Source: Granulicella sp. WH15 | Lineage (GTDB): Bacteria > Acidobacteriota > Terriglobia > Terriglobales > Acidobacteriaceae | Assembly (NCBI RefSeq): GCF_009914315.1 | Contig: NZ_CP042596.1 | Location: 496,001 to 560,000, forward strand | Length of the DNA: 64,000 nucleotides | Direction: 5' to 3' | Shown here: positions 46,429 to 55,114 of the stretch, in pieces | Numbering within the stretch: position 1 is the first letter of the stretch | How the letters are laid out: every line of letters begins with the position of its first letter | Program-made: the position numbers and the translations under genes | Notes under the pieces: generated by a model | Told to the model about the DNA's origin: nothing | The model's input: the letters and a program-made list of their open reading frames with translations, nothing else | Database searches by the model: none

Positions 46429-48309
46429 CTACTGCTGAAGAGCCGGAGGCGGCGTAGCGGCCGCCGGAGCCGCGTCAGGAGCCGGTGCGGCCGGGGCCGC
46501 GTTGGCCGGAGCCGGAGCAGCGTTATCAGCCGGAGTAGCCGGACCAACAGCGCCGGGGACGGCGGTCGGCGCGGCTGCTTCCTTGTAGTAGCCGAGCTTC
46601 ATGTACACCGGCGTCACCTCGAACGGCATCTTGTCGCGTGCGTTCAGGATCGGCTCAAAGGCGGTGTGCATGGTAATCACCCGGTCGCTCCAGGGATCGA
46701 AGCGCAGGAAGCTGGCCAGCGGCATAGCGGCCTGCTGCTTGATGTCCTTCACGTCGAGCTTGGTGCCCTTGGCCACCATCGCCTGCATCCAGAAGGTGGG
46801 GTCGGTGTCGCTCTTTACCAGCGCATCGCCGAGCATCGGCTCGTTCAGGGCCTTCAGGGCCTTGGTCCGCTGCGCCAACTGCTGCAGGTACAGGCCGAAG
46901 TACTGCTGCCCGTCCACCAGCTCCTTGGCGTTCAGTAGCTCCAGGGCCTTCTTGGCGGCCTCGGTGTTGTCGGCATCCGTGTGGTGCATGGGGATGCGCT
47001 TGAACGCCGAGTTATCCGGGAAGAGCAGCCGGTCATTGAAGGCATACTTGGTGTCCAGCCGGTGGCCGCTGACGATATGCGCGAGCTGGAAGGCCAGCAG
47101 CGCGTTCAGGTTGCCCATCTGCTGCGCGCCGTCCTGCGTAATGACCGCAGTGGTGTCGATCAGGCTCTTCGAAAGAATGATCGTGTTGCCGATAGCCAGC
47201 GACTCCAGCGGCTCGGTCAGCAGCGTACGCACGCGGATCTGGCCGCCGATGGCGATGTTGTTATAGGCGAGGATGTTGTTCGCCAGAGCCTCGAGCGTCT
47301 TGTCGAAGTCGCTGGGCGCATCCAGCAGACCGGCCTGGAACAGGCGCTCGACGACATTGTCCTCTGCCTGCTTGATGAAGGCGCGCTGCGCCCCCAGCGG
47401 GCTTACATCCTGCGCGTCGTTCGAGACGTCGGTAGCCCCCACCACGTCGACCGAGGTGTTCTCCGCATCGCCCGCCGGAACCTTCAGTTGGTAGCCCCAA
47501 ACGTAGTTGATCGCCTTGAACTTCAGCGTGTTGGTCCGGCTGCGCGGGTCGCTCTCCTCAACGTACACCGAGGTCGGCAGCCACAGGTCGGGCTGCACGT
47601 TCGTGCGCCAGCTATCGAAGTGGTAGAACTCCGCGTGGTCCTTATCGGAGCCGTCGAAGTCACCGTTGAAGCGGACGACATTGCCGTTATGGTTCTCGAT
47701 CCAGATACGTCCGAAGAAGCGGCCCAGATCCTTCTTGCCGTTGGCGGGCGTTACATCGAAGACCGAGGTGGGCACATTGCCCAGAAAGTCATTGCGCACA
47801 AAGGCGAACTGGTAGTGCTGACGGTCGAACCCGTTCGAGTCCATCAGGATCATCTGGACGAAGCCGACCTGGTTGAACTGCAGGTGCAGCGACCCGCCCA
47901 GCCCCCCCAGGAATCCCAGCGAGTTCTTGAAGAACCCGCCCTTGCTGCCCTTGTCGCCCGCCTTCGGACCGGCCTTGTAGCTATCGTCGCCGATCACCTT
48001 GCCGAACTCGACCCGGCCCAGGAAGTGCTGGTCCGACTCCGGTGCCTGCAGCATCACCGCATCGGGCTTCATGTTCTGGATGTACGTCTCCACCAGCGGA
48101 GCCCGCTCCCTGACGACCTTGATGACCTCTTTTTCGCGCGCGATCGACTTGTCGATCAGGGCATTCTGGGCCGGGGTCAGCTTGCGGCCGTCGAGTGCGT
48201 TGTCCTTCTTCTTTTTGAACAGGTCGATGCCTGCCGCGTGGGCAGGGAGTGCGGAGGCTAGGAGGACTACCATCGAGAGTCCTGCGATTGCCTTCTTGAT
48301 TGAGATCAT
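46429..48309 (-). CDS. Exported M48-like protein with degenerate metal site
   Basis: 626 residues. Signal peptide MISIKKAIAGLSMVVLLASA, cleavage near AHAAG. The middle contains NLNALLAFQLAHIVSGHRLD, which sits where an M48 peptidase would have HExxH (here QLAHxxxGH, no glutamate), followed by HTDADNTEAAKKALELL, reminiscent of the ExxAD third-ligand region. Proteolysis by the usual mechanism therefore seems lost. The C-terminal ~55 residues are Ala/Pro-rich low complexity. Upstream on the same strand, 162 nt away, is a TonB-like gene, suggesting envelope function. Family call is tentative. Confidence 0.6.
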   Translation of the reverse strand: MISIKKAIAGLSMVVLLASALPAHAAGIDLFKKKKDNALDGRKLTPAQNALIDKSIAREKEVIKVVRERAPLVETYIQNMKPDAVMLQAPESDQHFLGRVEFGKVIGDDSYKAGPKAGDKGSKGGFFKNSLGFLGGLGGSLHLQFNQVGFVQMILMDSNGFDRQHYQFAFVRNDFLGNVPTSVFDVTPANGKKDLGRFFGRIWIENHNGNVVRFNGDFDGSDKDHAEFYHFDSWRTNVQPDLWLPTSVYVEESDPRSRTNTLKFKAINYVWGYQLKVPAGDAENTSVDVVGATDVSNDAQDVSPLGAQRAFIKQAEDNVVERLFQAGLLDAPSDFDKTLEALANNILAYNNIAIGGQIRVRTLLTEPLESLAIGNTIILSKSLIDTTAVITQDGAQQMGNLNALLAFQLAHIVSGHRLDTKYAFNDRLLFPDNSAFKRIPMHHTDADNTEAAKKALELLNAKELVDGQQYFGLYLQQLAQRTKALKALNEPMLGDALVKSDTDPTFWMQAMVAKGTKLDVKDIKQQAAMPLASFLRFDPWSDRVITMHTAFEPILNARDKMPFEVTPVYMKLGYYKEAAAPTAVPGAVGPATPADNAAPAPANAAPAAPAPDAAPAAATPPPALQQ

Positions 48310-48471
48310 GTTGTACGAGCTCCTGTGTTTTTCGATACCGGCGAACGCCCGAAAAGAAGGGCGGATATTAGTCATAACTCGATACTACTTAGATGCCGAA
48401 CTCTTACTACTAAGACGCAACGCTAAGACAGAACGAGACATAAAGTTGAGACAGAACACGATTTCGGCAGG

Positions 48472-49566
48472 TCAATTGGCCATCTGGAAGGTGATATTGA
48501 CGATGCCCTCCCAGTCCACAGGATGTCCCGAGGCGTCGGTCGCGGGCTGGAAACGCATCCCCGTGACCGCTCGTTCGGCGGACTGGTCGAGACCGTGGCC
48601 GAGGCCGCTGGTGACGCCCAAAATCTGGATAGCGCCCGCTGCCGAGACGTGAATGCGGACCGAGACGACACCTTCGAGGTGCATCGCGGTGGCTTCAGGT
48701 GTATACGCGGGCTTGGGCTTATAGAGCACCTTCGGCGCGGTGCTGGCGGGCGCGGAGGCGGTAACCGACCTCACCTGCGGCGCGGCCGCAGCCTGTCCCA
48801 ACTGCACGGTAGCCGGACGCGTGCCCACTCCGTTGCCCGGCGCGGTGCCGGTGCCCCCGGTCACGCCGCCCAGCTTGACGCCCTGAATCGCCCGCGCCCC
48901 TCCACCGGCAACCGATCCTCCGGGCTGGCCCGATCCGAGCTGCACCTTGGTGGACGCCGGTCCCGTGCCGGTATTCCCGGCAGGCATCCCGGCCAGGCCG
49001 CGCTGGCCCAGGTCAACCGAGGCAGTAGCGGGCCGGTTGGATGGTGCAATGGGGTTATTAGCCTGTCCCAGCGCCACAGGGGCAGGGTGCGGCGAGTTAT
49101 TGACCACGGCGGCGGACCGTCCCAGATTCACGGTGGTGGGCTTGGGAGCCGCTGCCGCGACCACGGGCTTCGGCGGCGCGGGAGCCACCGCGGGCTGCGG
49201 CCGCTCCACCTTGGGCACCGGCACGGGCTTGGGAGCCTCGATCTTTACCTCAGGCAGCGTGATCTTGGGCTCGACCGGCTTGATGACGGGCGGTGGCGGC
49301 TGGCGGATGAACTTGGGAGGCCTGGGCAGCTCGACCGGCGGCTTGGGCAACGGCGGCGCCACCAGCTCGGTGACCTTCTGGGTCTTGTCGATCGTTACCT
49401 TGGCGGCGGCTCCAATAATGATCGCGATGATCGCCAGGATCACATTGATCGTGATGGAGGTAACGAGCGATCCCTTGCCCTGACTGCCTGTATTGAGCAC
49501 GCCAAAATGGGAGAACTGTTTGTTCTCGGCCTGGACATGTTCTTCACTCTGGAGCGGTTTCGCCAT
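48472..49566 (-). CDS. TonB-family energy transducer-like protein with VxLG repeats
   Basis: 364 residues from MAKPLQSEEHVQAENKQFSH. One N-terminal transmembrane helix (SITINVILAIIAIIIGAAAK), a Pro/Lys-rich periplasm-spanning segment (LPKPPVELPRPPKFIRQPPP), then at least six spaced VxLG motifs (TVNLGRSA, PVALGQAN, SVDLGQRG, KVQLGSGQ, GVKLGGVT, TVQLGQAA). The C-terminal ~90 residues are a TonB_C-like fold (PEATAMHLEGVVSVRIHVSA, GLDQSAERAVTGMRFQPATD). Could connect inner-membrane energy to an outer-membrane receptor, but no exbB/exbD is present. The start with GCAAGGATCCGG upstream is adopted; 11 further residues are possible. Confidence 0.82.
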   Translation of the reverse strand: MAKPLQSEEHVQAENKQFSHFGVLNTGSQGKGSLVTSITINVILAIIAIIIGAAAKVTIDKTQKVTELVAPPLPKPPVELPRPPKFIRQPPPPVIKPVEPKITLPEVKIEAPKPVPVPKVERPQPAVAPAPPKPVVAAAAPKPTTVNLGRSAAVVNNSPHPAPVALGQANNPIAPSNRPATASVDLGQRGLAGMPAGNTGTGPASTKVQLGSGQPGGSVAGGGARAIQGVKLGGVTGGTGTAPGNGVGTRPATVQLGQAAAAPQVRSVTASAPASTAPKVLYKPKPAYTPEATAMHLEGVVSVRIHVSAAGAIQILGVTSGLGHGLDQSAERAVTGMRFQPATDASGHPVDWEGIVNITFQMAN

Positions 49567-49992
49567 CGATCCGGATCCTTGCTGAAGGTCCTGGTGCAAG
49601 CAGGCCCTGTGTGAAAAAAGAGAAAGTGGAGCTACCGAACATAGAGCTATACAGCAGCGCTGATAAAAACTTCGGCAGGTCGGGTCGTCGAGCAGCGAGA
49701 CAGGGGAAGCAGTGAGGCAAGGACTTTAGAACGAATCACACTCTATGTGTATTGATCTTATTTGTTTTTAGATGCCGAATTCATAATTGCATGTTGGCAA
49801 ATATGAAAAACCTAATGAAATCTTTGACCTGAACAAGGATGCTGCTGCTCTCCCTATCGACTTGTTCGTCCGTTTTCTGAGTCTAAGTGTGCCAGAGAGA
49901 GGGAGGTTTCGCACGCTGCACTTATACTTTGGTTGCGCACGACCCAAAAAGGGATTCCAAAAGGGGTCCAGAAAGTTTCCGGAGATATCTTG
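49567..49992. other. Divergent intergenic region upstream of tonB-like and galE genes
   Basis: 426 bp with no gene. Locally AT-rich between about 49735 and 49810 (TTGATCTTATTTGTTTTTAG). No repeat family member and no convincing RNA element; presumably promoters for both flanking genes. Confidence 0.6.
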
Positions 49993-50970
49993 ATGAATAT
50001 TCTTGTAACGGGAGGCGCCGGCTACATCGGCGGCACGCTCTGTCGGCTTTTGCTCGCCCAAGGGCACTCGGTCACGGTCTACGACAGCTTCTGCCACAGC
50101 CGCCGCACCGCCCTGGCCCAGGGAGTAACGCTGGTCGAAGGCGACCTCGCCGACCGCGCCCTGCTCGAAAAGACCCTCTCCGGCGCTCCCTTCGACGGCG
50201 TCATGCACTTCGCCGCGCTCATCGAGGCGGGCGAGAGCATGCAGAAGCCCGAGATCTACTTCCGCAACAACACCGCGGGCACGCTCACCCTGCTCGAGGC
50301 CATGCAGGCCACCGGCCAGAACCGCATCGTCTTCAGCTCCACCGCCGCCTGCTACGGCGAGCCGGAGAAGACCCCGATCCTCGAGGACGCCAAACTCGCC
50401 CCCACCAACGCCTACGGCGAGAGCAAGCTGCTGGTCGAGCACATGCTCCGCTGGATGAACACGCAGCGCGGTCTCCGCTACGCCAGCCTGCGCTACTTCA
50501 ACGTCGCCGGAGCCATCGACGGCTACGGCGAGAACCACGAGCCCGAGTCGCACCTCATCCCCCTGATCCTCGACGTGGCTCTGGGCAAGCGGGCGCAGAT
50601 CAAGATCTTCGGCCAGGACTACCCCACCAAGGACGGCACCTGCATCCGCGACTACATCCACGTTCAAGACCTCGCCGAGGCTCACCTGCTGGCGCTGGCG
50701 GCCCTGAACACGCCCGAGGGAGCGAACGGGCTGGTCTACAACATCGGCAACGGCGAGGGCTTCACCGTGCTCGAGGTCATCGAGTCGGTCAAGCGCGTCA
50801 CCGGCCGTCCGATCCCGGTCGAGGTCTGCGACCGCCGCCCCGGCGACCCGGCGGTGCTGGTGGCCGGATCGGAGAAGATCAAGCGCGAGCTGGGCTGGAA
50901 GCCGAAGTTCGCCGAGCTGGACGCCATCATCGCCAGCGCCTGGAAGTGGCACCAGCGGGACGCCCGCTAA
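49993..50970 (+). CDS. galE: UDP-glucose 4-epimerase
   Basis: 325 residues, extended short-chain dehydrogenase. NAD site MNILVTGGAGYIGGTLCRLL; catalytic FSSTAACYGEP (Ser/Thr) with Tyr-x3-Lys in NAYGESKLLVEH; KDGTCIRDYIHVQDLAEAHL is specific to GalE. Interconverts UDP-glucose and UDP-galactose for surface polysaccharides. Start ATG 49993 with GGAG upstream; extension to 49933 is not supported. Stand-alone. Confidence 0.95.
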   Translation: MNILVTGGAGYIGGTLCRLLLAQGHSVTVYDSFCHSRRTALAQGVTLVEGDLADRALLEKTLSGAPFDGVMHFAALIEAGESMQKPEIYFRNNTAGTLTLLEAMQATGQNRIVFSSTAACYGEPEKTPILEDAKLAPTNAYGESKLLVEHMLRWMNTQRGLRYASLRYFNVAGAIDGYGENHEPESHLIPLILDVALGKRAQIKIFGQDYPTKDGTCIRDYIHVQDLAEAHLLALAALNTPEGANGLVYNIGNGEGFTVLEVIESVKRVTGRPIPVEVCDRRPGDPAVLVAGSEKIKRELGWKPKFAELDAIIASAWKWHQRDAR

Positions 50971-51004
50971 TTCAATCCCACCCGGCATTAGGCTTTTGTT
51001 GTTG

Positions 51005-51072
51005 AAGACAGCGACAAAAGCCTAATGCCGGACGGGCGGCACTTCACGCGGTTCTCGACGCTGCGCGTGTAA
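51005..51072. repeat. GAA-loop palindromic repeat
   Basis: GACAAAAGCCTAATGCCGGA, CGGGCGGCACTTCACGCGG, TTCTCGACGCTGCGCGTG. A variant unit; also CGGCATTAGGCTTTTGTTG just upstream forms a long inverted repeat with CAAAAGCCTAATGCCG (about 50982-51030) that may terminate galE. Confidence 0.75.
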
Positions 51073-51105
51073 CCCTATTTCTGGCCGGAGTAAAATGGCA
51101 TCATC

Positions 51106-51288
51106 ATGGGTTTCTACTGGCCAGCAGCGATCGGTTTCTTTCTCGGCTTCGCCTTCGGCGTCGGTTGCGCGCTTGCCGTCATGTACTCGATCTACATGGG
51201 CGGCTACCGCGCCGCGCTGAAGGATCAGCTATTGCCGGTAGCTCCGGAGCGGCTCACCAAAGAGCTGGCCCGTGCCGCGCACTCCTAG
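51106..51288 (+). CDS. Small single-pass membrane protein
   Basis: 60 residues, MGFYWPAAIGFFLGFAFGVG then CALAVMYSIYMGGYRAALKD. One long N-terminal hydrophobic helix and a basic/amphipathic tail. No family recognised. Its 3' end overlaps the stop of the convergent DUF421 gene by 4 bp. Plausible because of the clean start and coding-like composition, but no independent support. Confidence 0.5.
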   Translation: MGFYWPAAIGFFLGFAFGVGCALAVMYSIYMGGYRAALKDQLLPVAPERLTKELARAAHS

Positions 51289-51875
51289 CCCTTCTTGCCC
51301 GTAAGCTCTGCCCTCAGGTCTTCGATCTCGCGCGTTAGCCGCGCCAGCGACTCCAGTATCTCGGTGTTCTGAGCCTCTTCGGGCGAGGGTTGTATCCCCT
51401 CCACGTAAAACGTACCGCTCGGCTCCAGCACGCACCGCCGCACCTCGTGGAAGTGATCGAAGCTCTGCCTGTGCAACACCGAGAGCAGCTCCGTCTCGGT
51501 CAGGGCCTCGCGCTTCAGCGCCGCCTCGTCCACGCGGCCATCGACGATGAGCGTCGTGGACGTGCCTTCGAGCGCCTGGTTTAACCGCGGCAGCCGGAAG
51601 AGGATTCGGGAGAGAACCCAGTTGACGGTCAGCAAAGAGAACGCCCCGATGATGCCTCCGCTCACGGAGTTATCGTTTCCGATGATGGCGTTCTGCACGG
51701 TATTCGAGAGGCTCAGCAGCACCACCAGGTCAAACGGATTGAGCTGCGCCAGCTCCCGTTTGCCGAAGAGCCGCAGGAAGAAGATCAGCACGACGTACAC
51801 GATCATGGGGCGCACGATCTTCTCAAGGAGCGGCAACTGCATCTGGAACATGCTCTGAGACATGCTTTGGATCAA
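51285..51875 (-). CDS. DUF421 (YetF/YcaP-type) membrane protein
   Basis: 196 residues. Three N-terminal helices (about residues 20-100) with the family motif LRLFGKRELAQLNPFDLVVL, then a soluble DUF421 domain (about 105-165: GTSTTLIVDGRVDEAALKRE, ELLSVLHRQSFDHFHEVRRC). The C-terminal ~30 residues form an acidic coiled coil (EILESLARLTREIEDLRAEL). In Bacillus the family includes YetF and spore-germination proteins of unknown mechanism. Convergent with the small membrane gene at 51106. Confidence 0.9.
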   Translation of the reverse strand: MIQSMSQSMFQMQLPLLEKIVRPMIVYVVLIFFLRLFGKRELAQLNPFDLVVLLSLSNTVQNAIIGNDNSVSGGIIGAFSLLTVNWVLSRILFRLPRLNQALEGTSTTLIVDGRVDEAALKREALTETELLSVLHRQSFDHFHEVRRCVLEPSGTFYVEGIQPSPEEAQNTEILESLARLTREIEDLRAELTGKKG

Positions 51876-51937
51876 AGGGCTTCCTCCGCCTCTCTCCTGG
51901 GAGCGAGGTGTACCGACATATTACGTCGTCGTCTCTC

Positions 51938-52097
51938 ACGCGAAGCGCCGAGAACCGTACGAAGTGCCGCCCGCCCGGCGCAAGGGCGCCGTTGTCGTTG
52001 CCTGTTCTCTTGTTGCCATTCGAAAGGCGTTGAAGCGGGAGGCCTTAAGCCTTTGATTTCCCCACACTGCCCCGAGAACCGCACGAAGTGCCGAAGT
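51938..52097. repeat. GAA-loop palindromic repeat with microsatellite remnant
   Basis: CACGCGAAGCGCCGAGAACC, GTACGAAGTGCCGCCCGCCC, GGCGCAAGGGCGCC, GTCGTTGCCTGTTCTCTTG, then a partial inverted unit CCCGAGAACCGCACGAAGTG. The rest of the 349-bp gap (52098-52224) is the likely promoter of the lipoprotein gene. Confidence 0.8.
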
Positions 52098-52224
52098 GCT
52101 ATTTGCTTATGCTGACCCTAGCTTTTAGACTAAGGGCTGCGAAAGCTCAGTTTATTATTGGCAGTTACCGTTCTGCAGGCGGATCCGTCTACACAGCATT
52201 CGCCGGGCAGCACGGGGAGGTTCG

Positions 52225-54573
52225 ATGCGTCGTTTCGTTACGTTAGCTATACTGCTCCTTTTCACGCTCCCCTTTGGAGCATCCATCGCCGGTTGTGGCA
52301 AGAAAACTGCCGTCACTTTTTGCAACGGCAGCGCCGGTCTGGTGGTGGGGCAGCTAACCCTCCTGACGCTCCAGCCCCGACTCACCGGCATCTCGCTCAA
52401 TCAGGGTGAGATCGGGCAGATCTCCACGCCCACCGGGGCCGACTGCAAAGGCAGCAACGTCTCGGTCAGCAGCTTCACCTACGGTACCCAGAACCAGGCC
52501 CTCGTCGACGTCCAGCCCACCACCGGCCGTCTCTGCGCCGGTACCTGGAACCGCAACACCGGCGGCGCCATCCCCGACTACACCACCTGCATCCCCAACA
52601 ACCTGACCGGGACCACCTACGTCACCGCCACGGCCGACGGCGTCACCAGCAACCCGCTCGCCGTCTACGTACACCCCATCGTCACCAGCATCATCCTCGG
52701 CCTGCCCTCGACTAACTGCGTCACAGATCCGGCCAGTAACTGCGCCCTCGATCCCACCCAGACCAACGGCTGCAGCACCGCCGCCGTCTCCTCCTCGGGC
52801 TTCCCCAACTACAACGAGACCAGTTGCGTCTCCCAGGGGGCGATCGTTCAGCTCGCCGCCCGCGTCTACAAGGGCAGCAACACCGGCCTCTCGTCCAACA
52901 ACATTAGCTGCCTTGTAGGCCCGCTCACCTTCTCGGCCCAGTCCACGACCACGGGCTCCACGGTCACGGCCTCGAACATCGTCACCATCAACCAGGTCGG
53001 CCAGGCGACCGCGGGCCAGCCCGGCTCGGTCGTCATCAACGCCTCGACGTCGGACTCCTCCAGCTCGGCCGGATTCTTCTCCACCTGCCCGCCCAAGACC
53101 ATCACGCTCGCCTACCCCGGCGCGACCGGCTCCAGCATCAACGTCAACCAGAACAATCCGCAGCAGGTTGTGTCCACGGTGGTCGACACCAACAACAACC
53201 CCATGACCAACGTGAGCCTGGAGTATGTCTCCACCGCTCCGACCATTATTCCCATCGCCGGAGCCGTCGCTACCCCGGCCTTCCCCGGTGCGGCGGCCGT
53301 CACGGCCCTCTGCCAGCCCCCGGCCTGCAACACCGCGCCGTTCAACCAGATCGGCCTCTTCGGCAACGGTCTTCCGGTCACCTCGAACCCGCTGACGATC
53401 AACACCCCCGGCACCAGCAGCTCTGTACTCTATGTCGGCAGCACCGACTCCCAGTACATCCTGCCGGTCGACTTCACTAACCAGAACGCCGGAACCCCGG
53501 TGCGCCTGCCCTTTGCGCCCAACTCCATGGTGCTCAGCCAGGACCTGACGACCCTCTACATGGGCTCAACGACCGAGCTGATGGTGATGAACGCCGCCAC
53601 CACAGCCCTGACCAGCGAGAACAACACGGTCTCAGGCTCGGTGCTCGCCGTCTCGCCCAACAACGCTGTCGTCGTCATCTCCGACCCTGTCCGCAAGCTG
53701 ACCTACCTCTATAACTCCTCGGGCAGTGTCGCCACCCAGTACGGAGCCGTGGGCATCAAGGCCGAGTGGACGCCGGACAGCAACACGGTCTACATCGTCA
53801 CCAACGACAACCACCTGCTCACCTACTCCACCTACACCGGCTGGAACCTGACCGACCTGACCGGAACCACCACCGCCGTCAGCGACCTCGCCATCACGGT
53901 GCCCAACTCCGGCGTCTTCCTCGCCGGAGCGCCGGAGACCGCGCGCACGGTCTGCCCCAACAGCACTCCCGGCAGCGGAACCGGCGTGGCCCAGACCGTG
54001 ACCAACGTCTTCTACCCGCTCGCCGACACCACCAGCGTCACGTCGAACGGCGTAGCCGCAACCAACGACGGCCAGCACATCCTCAGCGCGAACACGACCC
54101 AGTTCGCCGATATCAAGGTCAGCGTTCCGCGTGGAGCTTGCCCCACCTCCGGCACACCCACCTTCGCTCCGCAGACCGTGGTCACTCCCGCGCTGGCCGG
54201 CGTCACCGCCGACAGCATCACGGGCGTCGTCGCTACCTCGGACTCGGCCTACGGCTTTGTCACCTATACCGGCACGGGCGGCGTGATCCCGCAGTACGAT
54301 CCCGCGACCTCCACGCTGAGCAACATCACGCTCAGCGGTACGGCCACGGCTCCTGTGGCTGCGGTCATCAGCACGGATAACCAGTTGGTCTTCGTCGGCA
54401 CCTCGGGCGACAACCTGATTCACATTCTGACCCGCGGAACCAGTGGATTCGCGGATTCCACCTCCACCACCGGCATCCCGATTCCGCTGGCTCCTCTGCT
54501 TCCCTCCATCACGGGCAGCGGTTTTGCCACGCCGAATCTGCTGGCACAGCGGCCACGCAAGCTCACCAGCTAA
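52225..54573 (+). CDS. Large secreted lipoprotein, Ig-like plus beta-propeller, unknown function
   Basis: 782 residues. Signal peptide MRRFVTLAILLLFTLPFGAS with lipobox SIAGC. The N-terminal ~350 residues look like tandem Ig-like/BIG domains (LTGISLNQGEIGQISTPTGA, VTATADGVTSNPLAVYVHP). They are rich in paired cysteines, unusual for this fold. The C-terminal ~380 residues carry YVTN/YncE-like propeller repeats (VLYVGSTDSQYILPVDFTNQ, TTLYMGSTTELMVMNAATTA, QLVFVGTSGDNLIHILTRGT). Ser/Thr/Asn-rich throughout, as expected outside the cytosol. Closed by a terminator at 54590. Similar surface proteins are common in Acidobacteriota; ligand unknown. Confidence 0.75.
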   Translation: MRRFVTLAILLLFTLPFGASIAGCGKKTAVTFCNGSAGLVVGQLTLLTLQPRLTGISLNQGEIGQISTPTGADCKGSNVSVSSFTYGTQNQALVDVQPTTGRLCAGTWNRNTGGAIPDYTTCIPNNLTGTTYVTATADGVTSNPLAVYVHPIVTSIILGLPSTNCVTDPASNCALDPTQTNGCSTAAVSSSGFPNYNETSCVSQGAIVQLAARVYKGSNTGLSSNNISCLVGPLTFSAQSTTTGSTVTASNIVTINQVGQATAGQPGSVVINASTSDSSSSAGFFSTCPPKTITLAYPGATGSSINVNQNNPQQVVSTVVDTNNNPMTNVSLEYVSTAPTIIPIAGAVATPAFPGAAAVTALCQPPACNTAPFNQIGLFGNGLPVTSNPLTINTPGTSSSVLYVGSTDSQYILPVDFTNQNAGTPVRLPFAPNSMVLSQDLTTLYMGSTTELMVMNAATTALTSENNTVSGSVLAVSPNNAVVVISDPVRKLTYLYNSSGSVATQYGAVGIKAEWTPDSNTVYIVTNDNHLLTYSTYTGWNLTDLTGTTTAVSDLAITVPNSGVFLAGAPETARTVCPNSTPGSGTGVAQTVTNVFYPLADTTSVTSNGVAATNDGQHILSANTTQFADIKVSVPRGACPTSGTPTFAPQTVVTPALAGVTADSITGVVATSDSAYGFVTYTGTGGVIPQYDPATSTLSNITLSGTATAPVAAVISTDNQLVFVGTSGDNLIHILTRGTSGFADSTSTTGIPIPLAPLLPSITGSGFATPNLLAQRPRKLTS

Positions 54574-54589
54574 TCGGCTGCAAGCCACG

Positions 54590-54626
54590 AAAAAGCCCCG
54601 CGACGATCCGTCGCGGGGCTTTTTTG
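54590..54626 (+). terminator. Intrinsic terminator
   Basis: AAAAAGCCCCGCGACG, ATC loop region, CGTCGCGGGGCTTTTTT. Strong bidirectional terminator after the lipoprotein gene; nusB ends 66 bp further on from the other side. Confidence 0.95.
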
Positions 54627-54691
54627 TGGTCCGTAGAACACGGTGTTTTGTCGTTCTAACGTGGTCAGGTGACACGGAAAAACGTGGTGAA

Positions 54692-55114
54692 CTACCCCAG
54701 CCGGGCCTTCAACAGATCCCGGGCGATGGCATCGAGCACCCCGTTCAGGAAGTGGATCGACTCCGGCGCGGCATACCTCCGGGCGATCTCGAGGCTCTCG
54801 TTGATGATGACCGCTGCCGGGGTCTTGGGGTAACCGAGCATCTCGCCTACAGCGCCTCGCAGCAGGCTGCGGTCCACCACCGGCATACGCTCCAGCCGCC
54901 AGTTTTGCGCGTGGCCCTCGATGAGGGCGTCGATCTCGGTCTGGCGCGAGGTGGCCAGACGGTAGAGGTCTTCGGCGAAGCCGCGAGTTTCCTCATCTAC
55001 ATCGGTCACGGAGGCCCAGAAGAGCTTGCGGACTTCGTTGGGGTTCTGCTTGCCCAGATCGCCCTGGAAGAGCATCTGCATGGTCAGTTCGCGGGATTTG
55101 CGGCGGGTGCCCAT
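54692..55114 (-). CDS. nusB: Transcription antitermination factor NusB
   Basis: 140 residues, all-helical RNA-binding antitermination protein that with NusE binds boxA in rRNA leaders. RRKSRELTMQMLFQGDLGK at the N terminus, then DRSLLRGAVGEMLGYPKTPA, AVIINESLEIARRYAAPESI and HFLNGVLDAIARDL are diagnostic. Its ATG shares one base with the ribH stop (TAATG). ribH-nusB pairing is common in bacteria. Confidence 0.95.
   Translation of the reverse strand: MGTRRKSRELTMQMLFQGDLGKQNPNEVRKLFWASVTDVDEETRGFAEDLYRLATSRQTEIDALIEGHAQNWRLERMPVVDRSLLRGAVGEMLGYPKTPAAVIINESLEIARRYAAPESIHFLNGVLDAIARDLLKARLG

Noticed and set aside
45517..46938. Long plus-strand frame through repeat and beta-barrel region
   Set aside because: Crosses an intergenic repeat and runs antisense to two supported genes.
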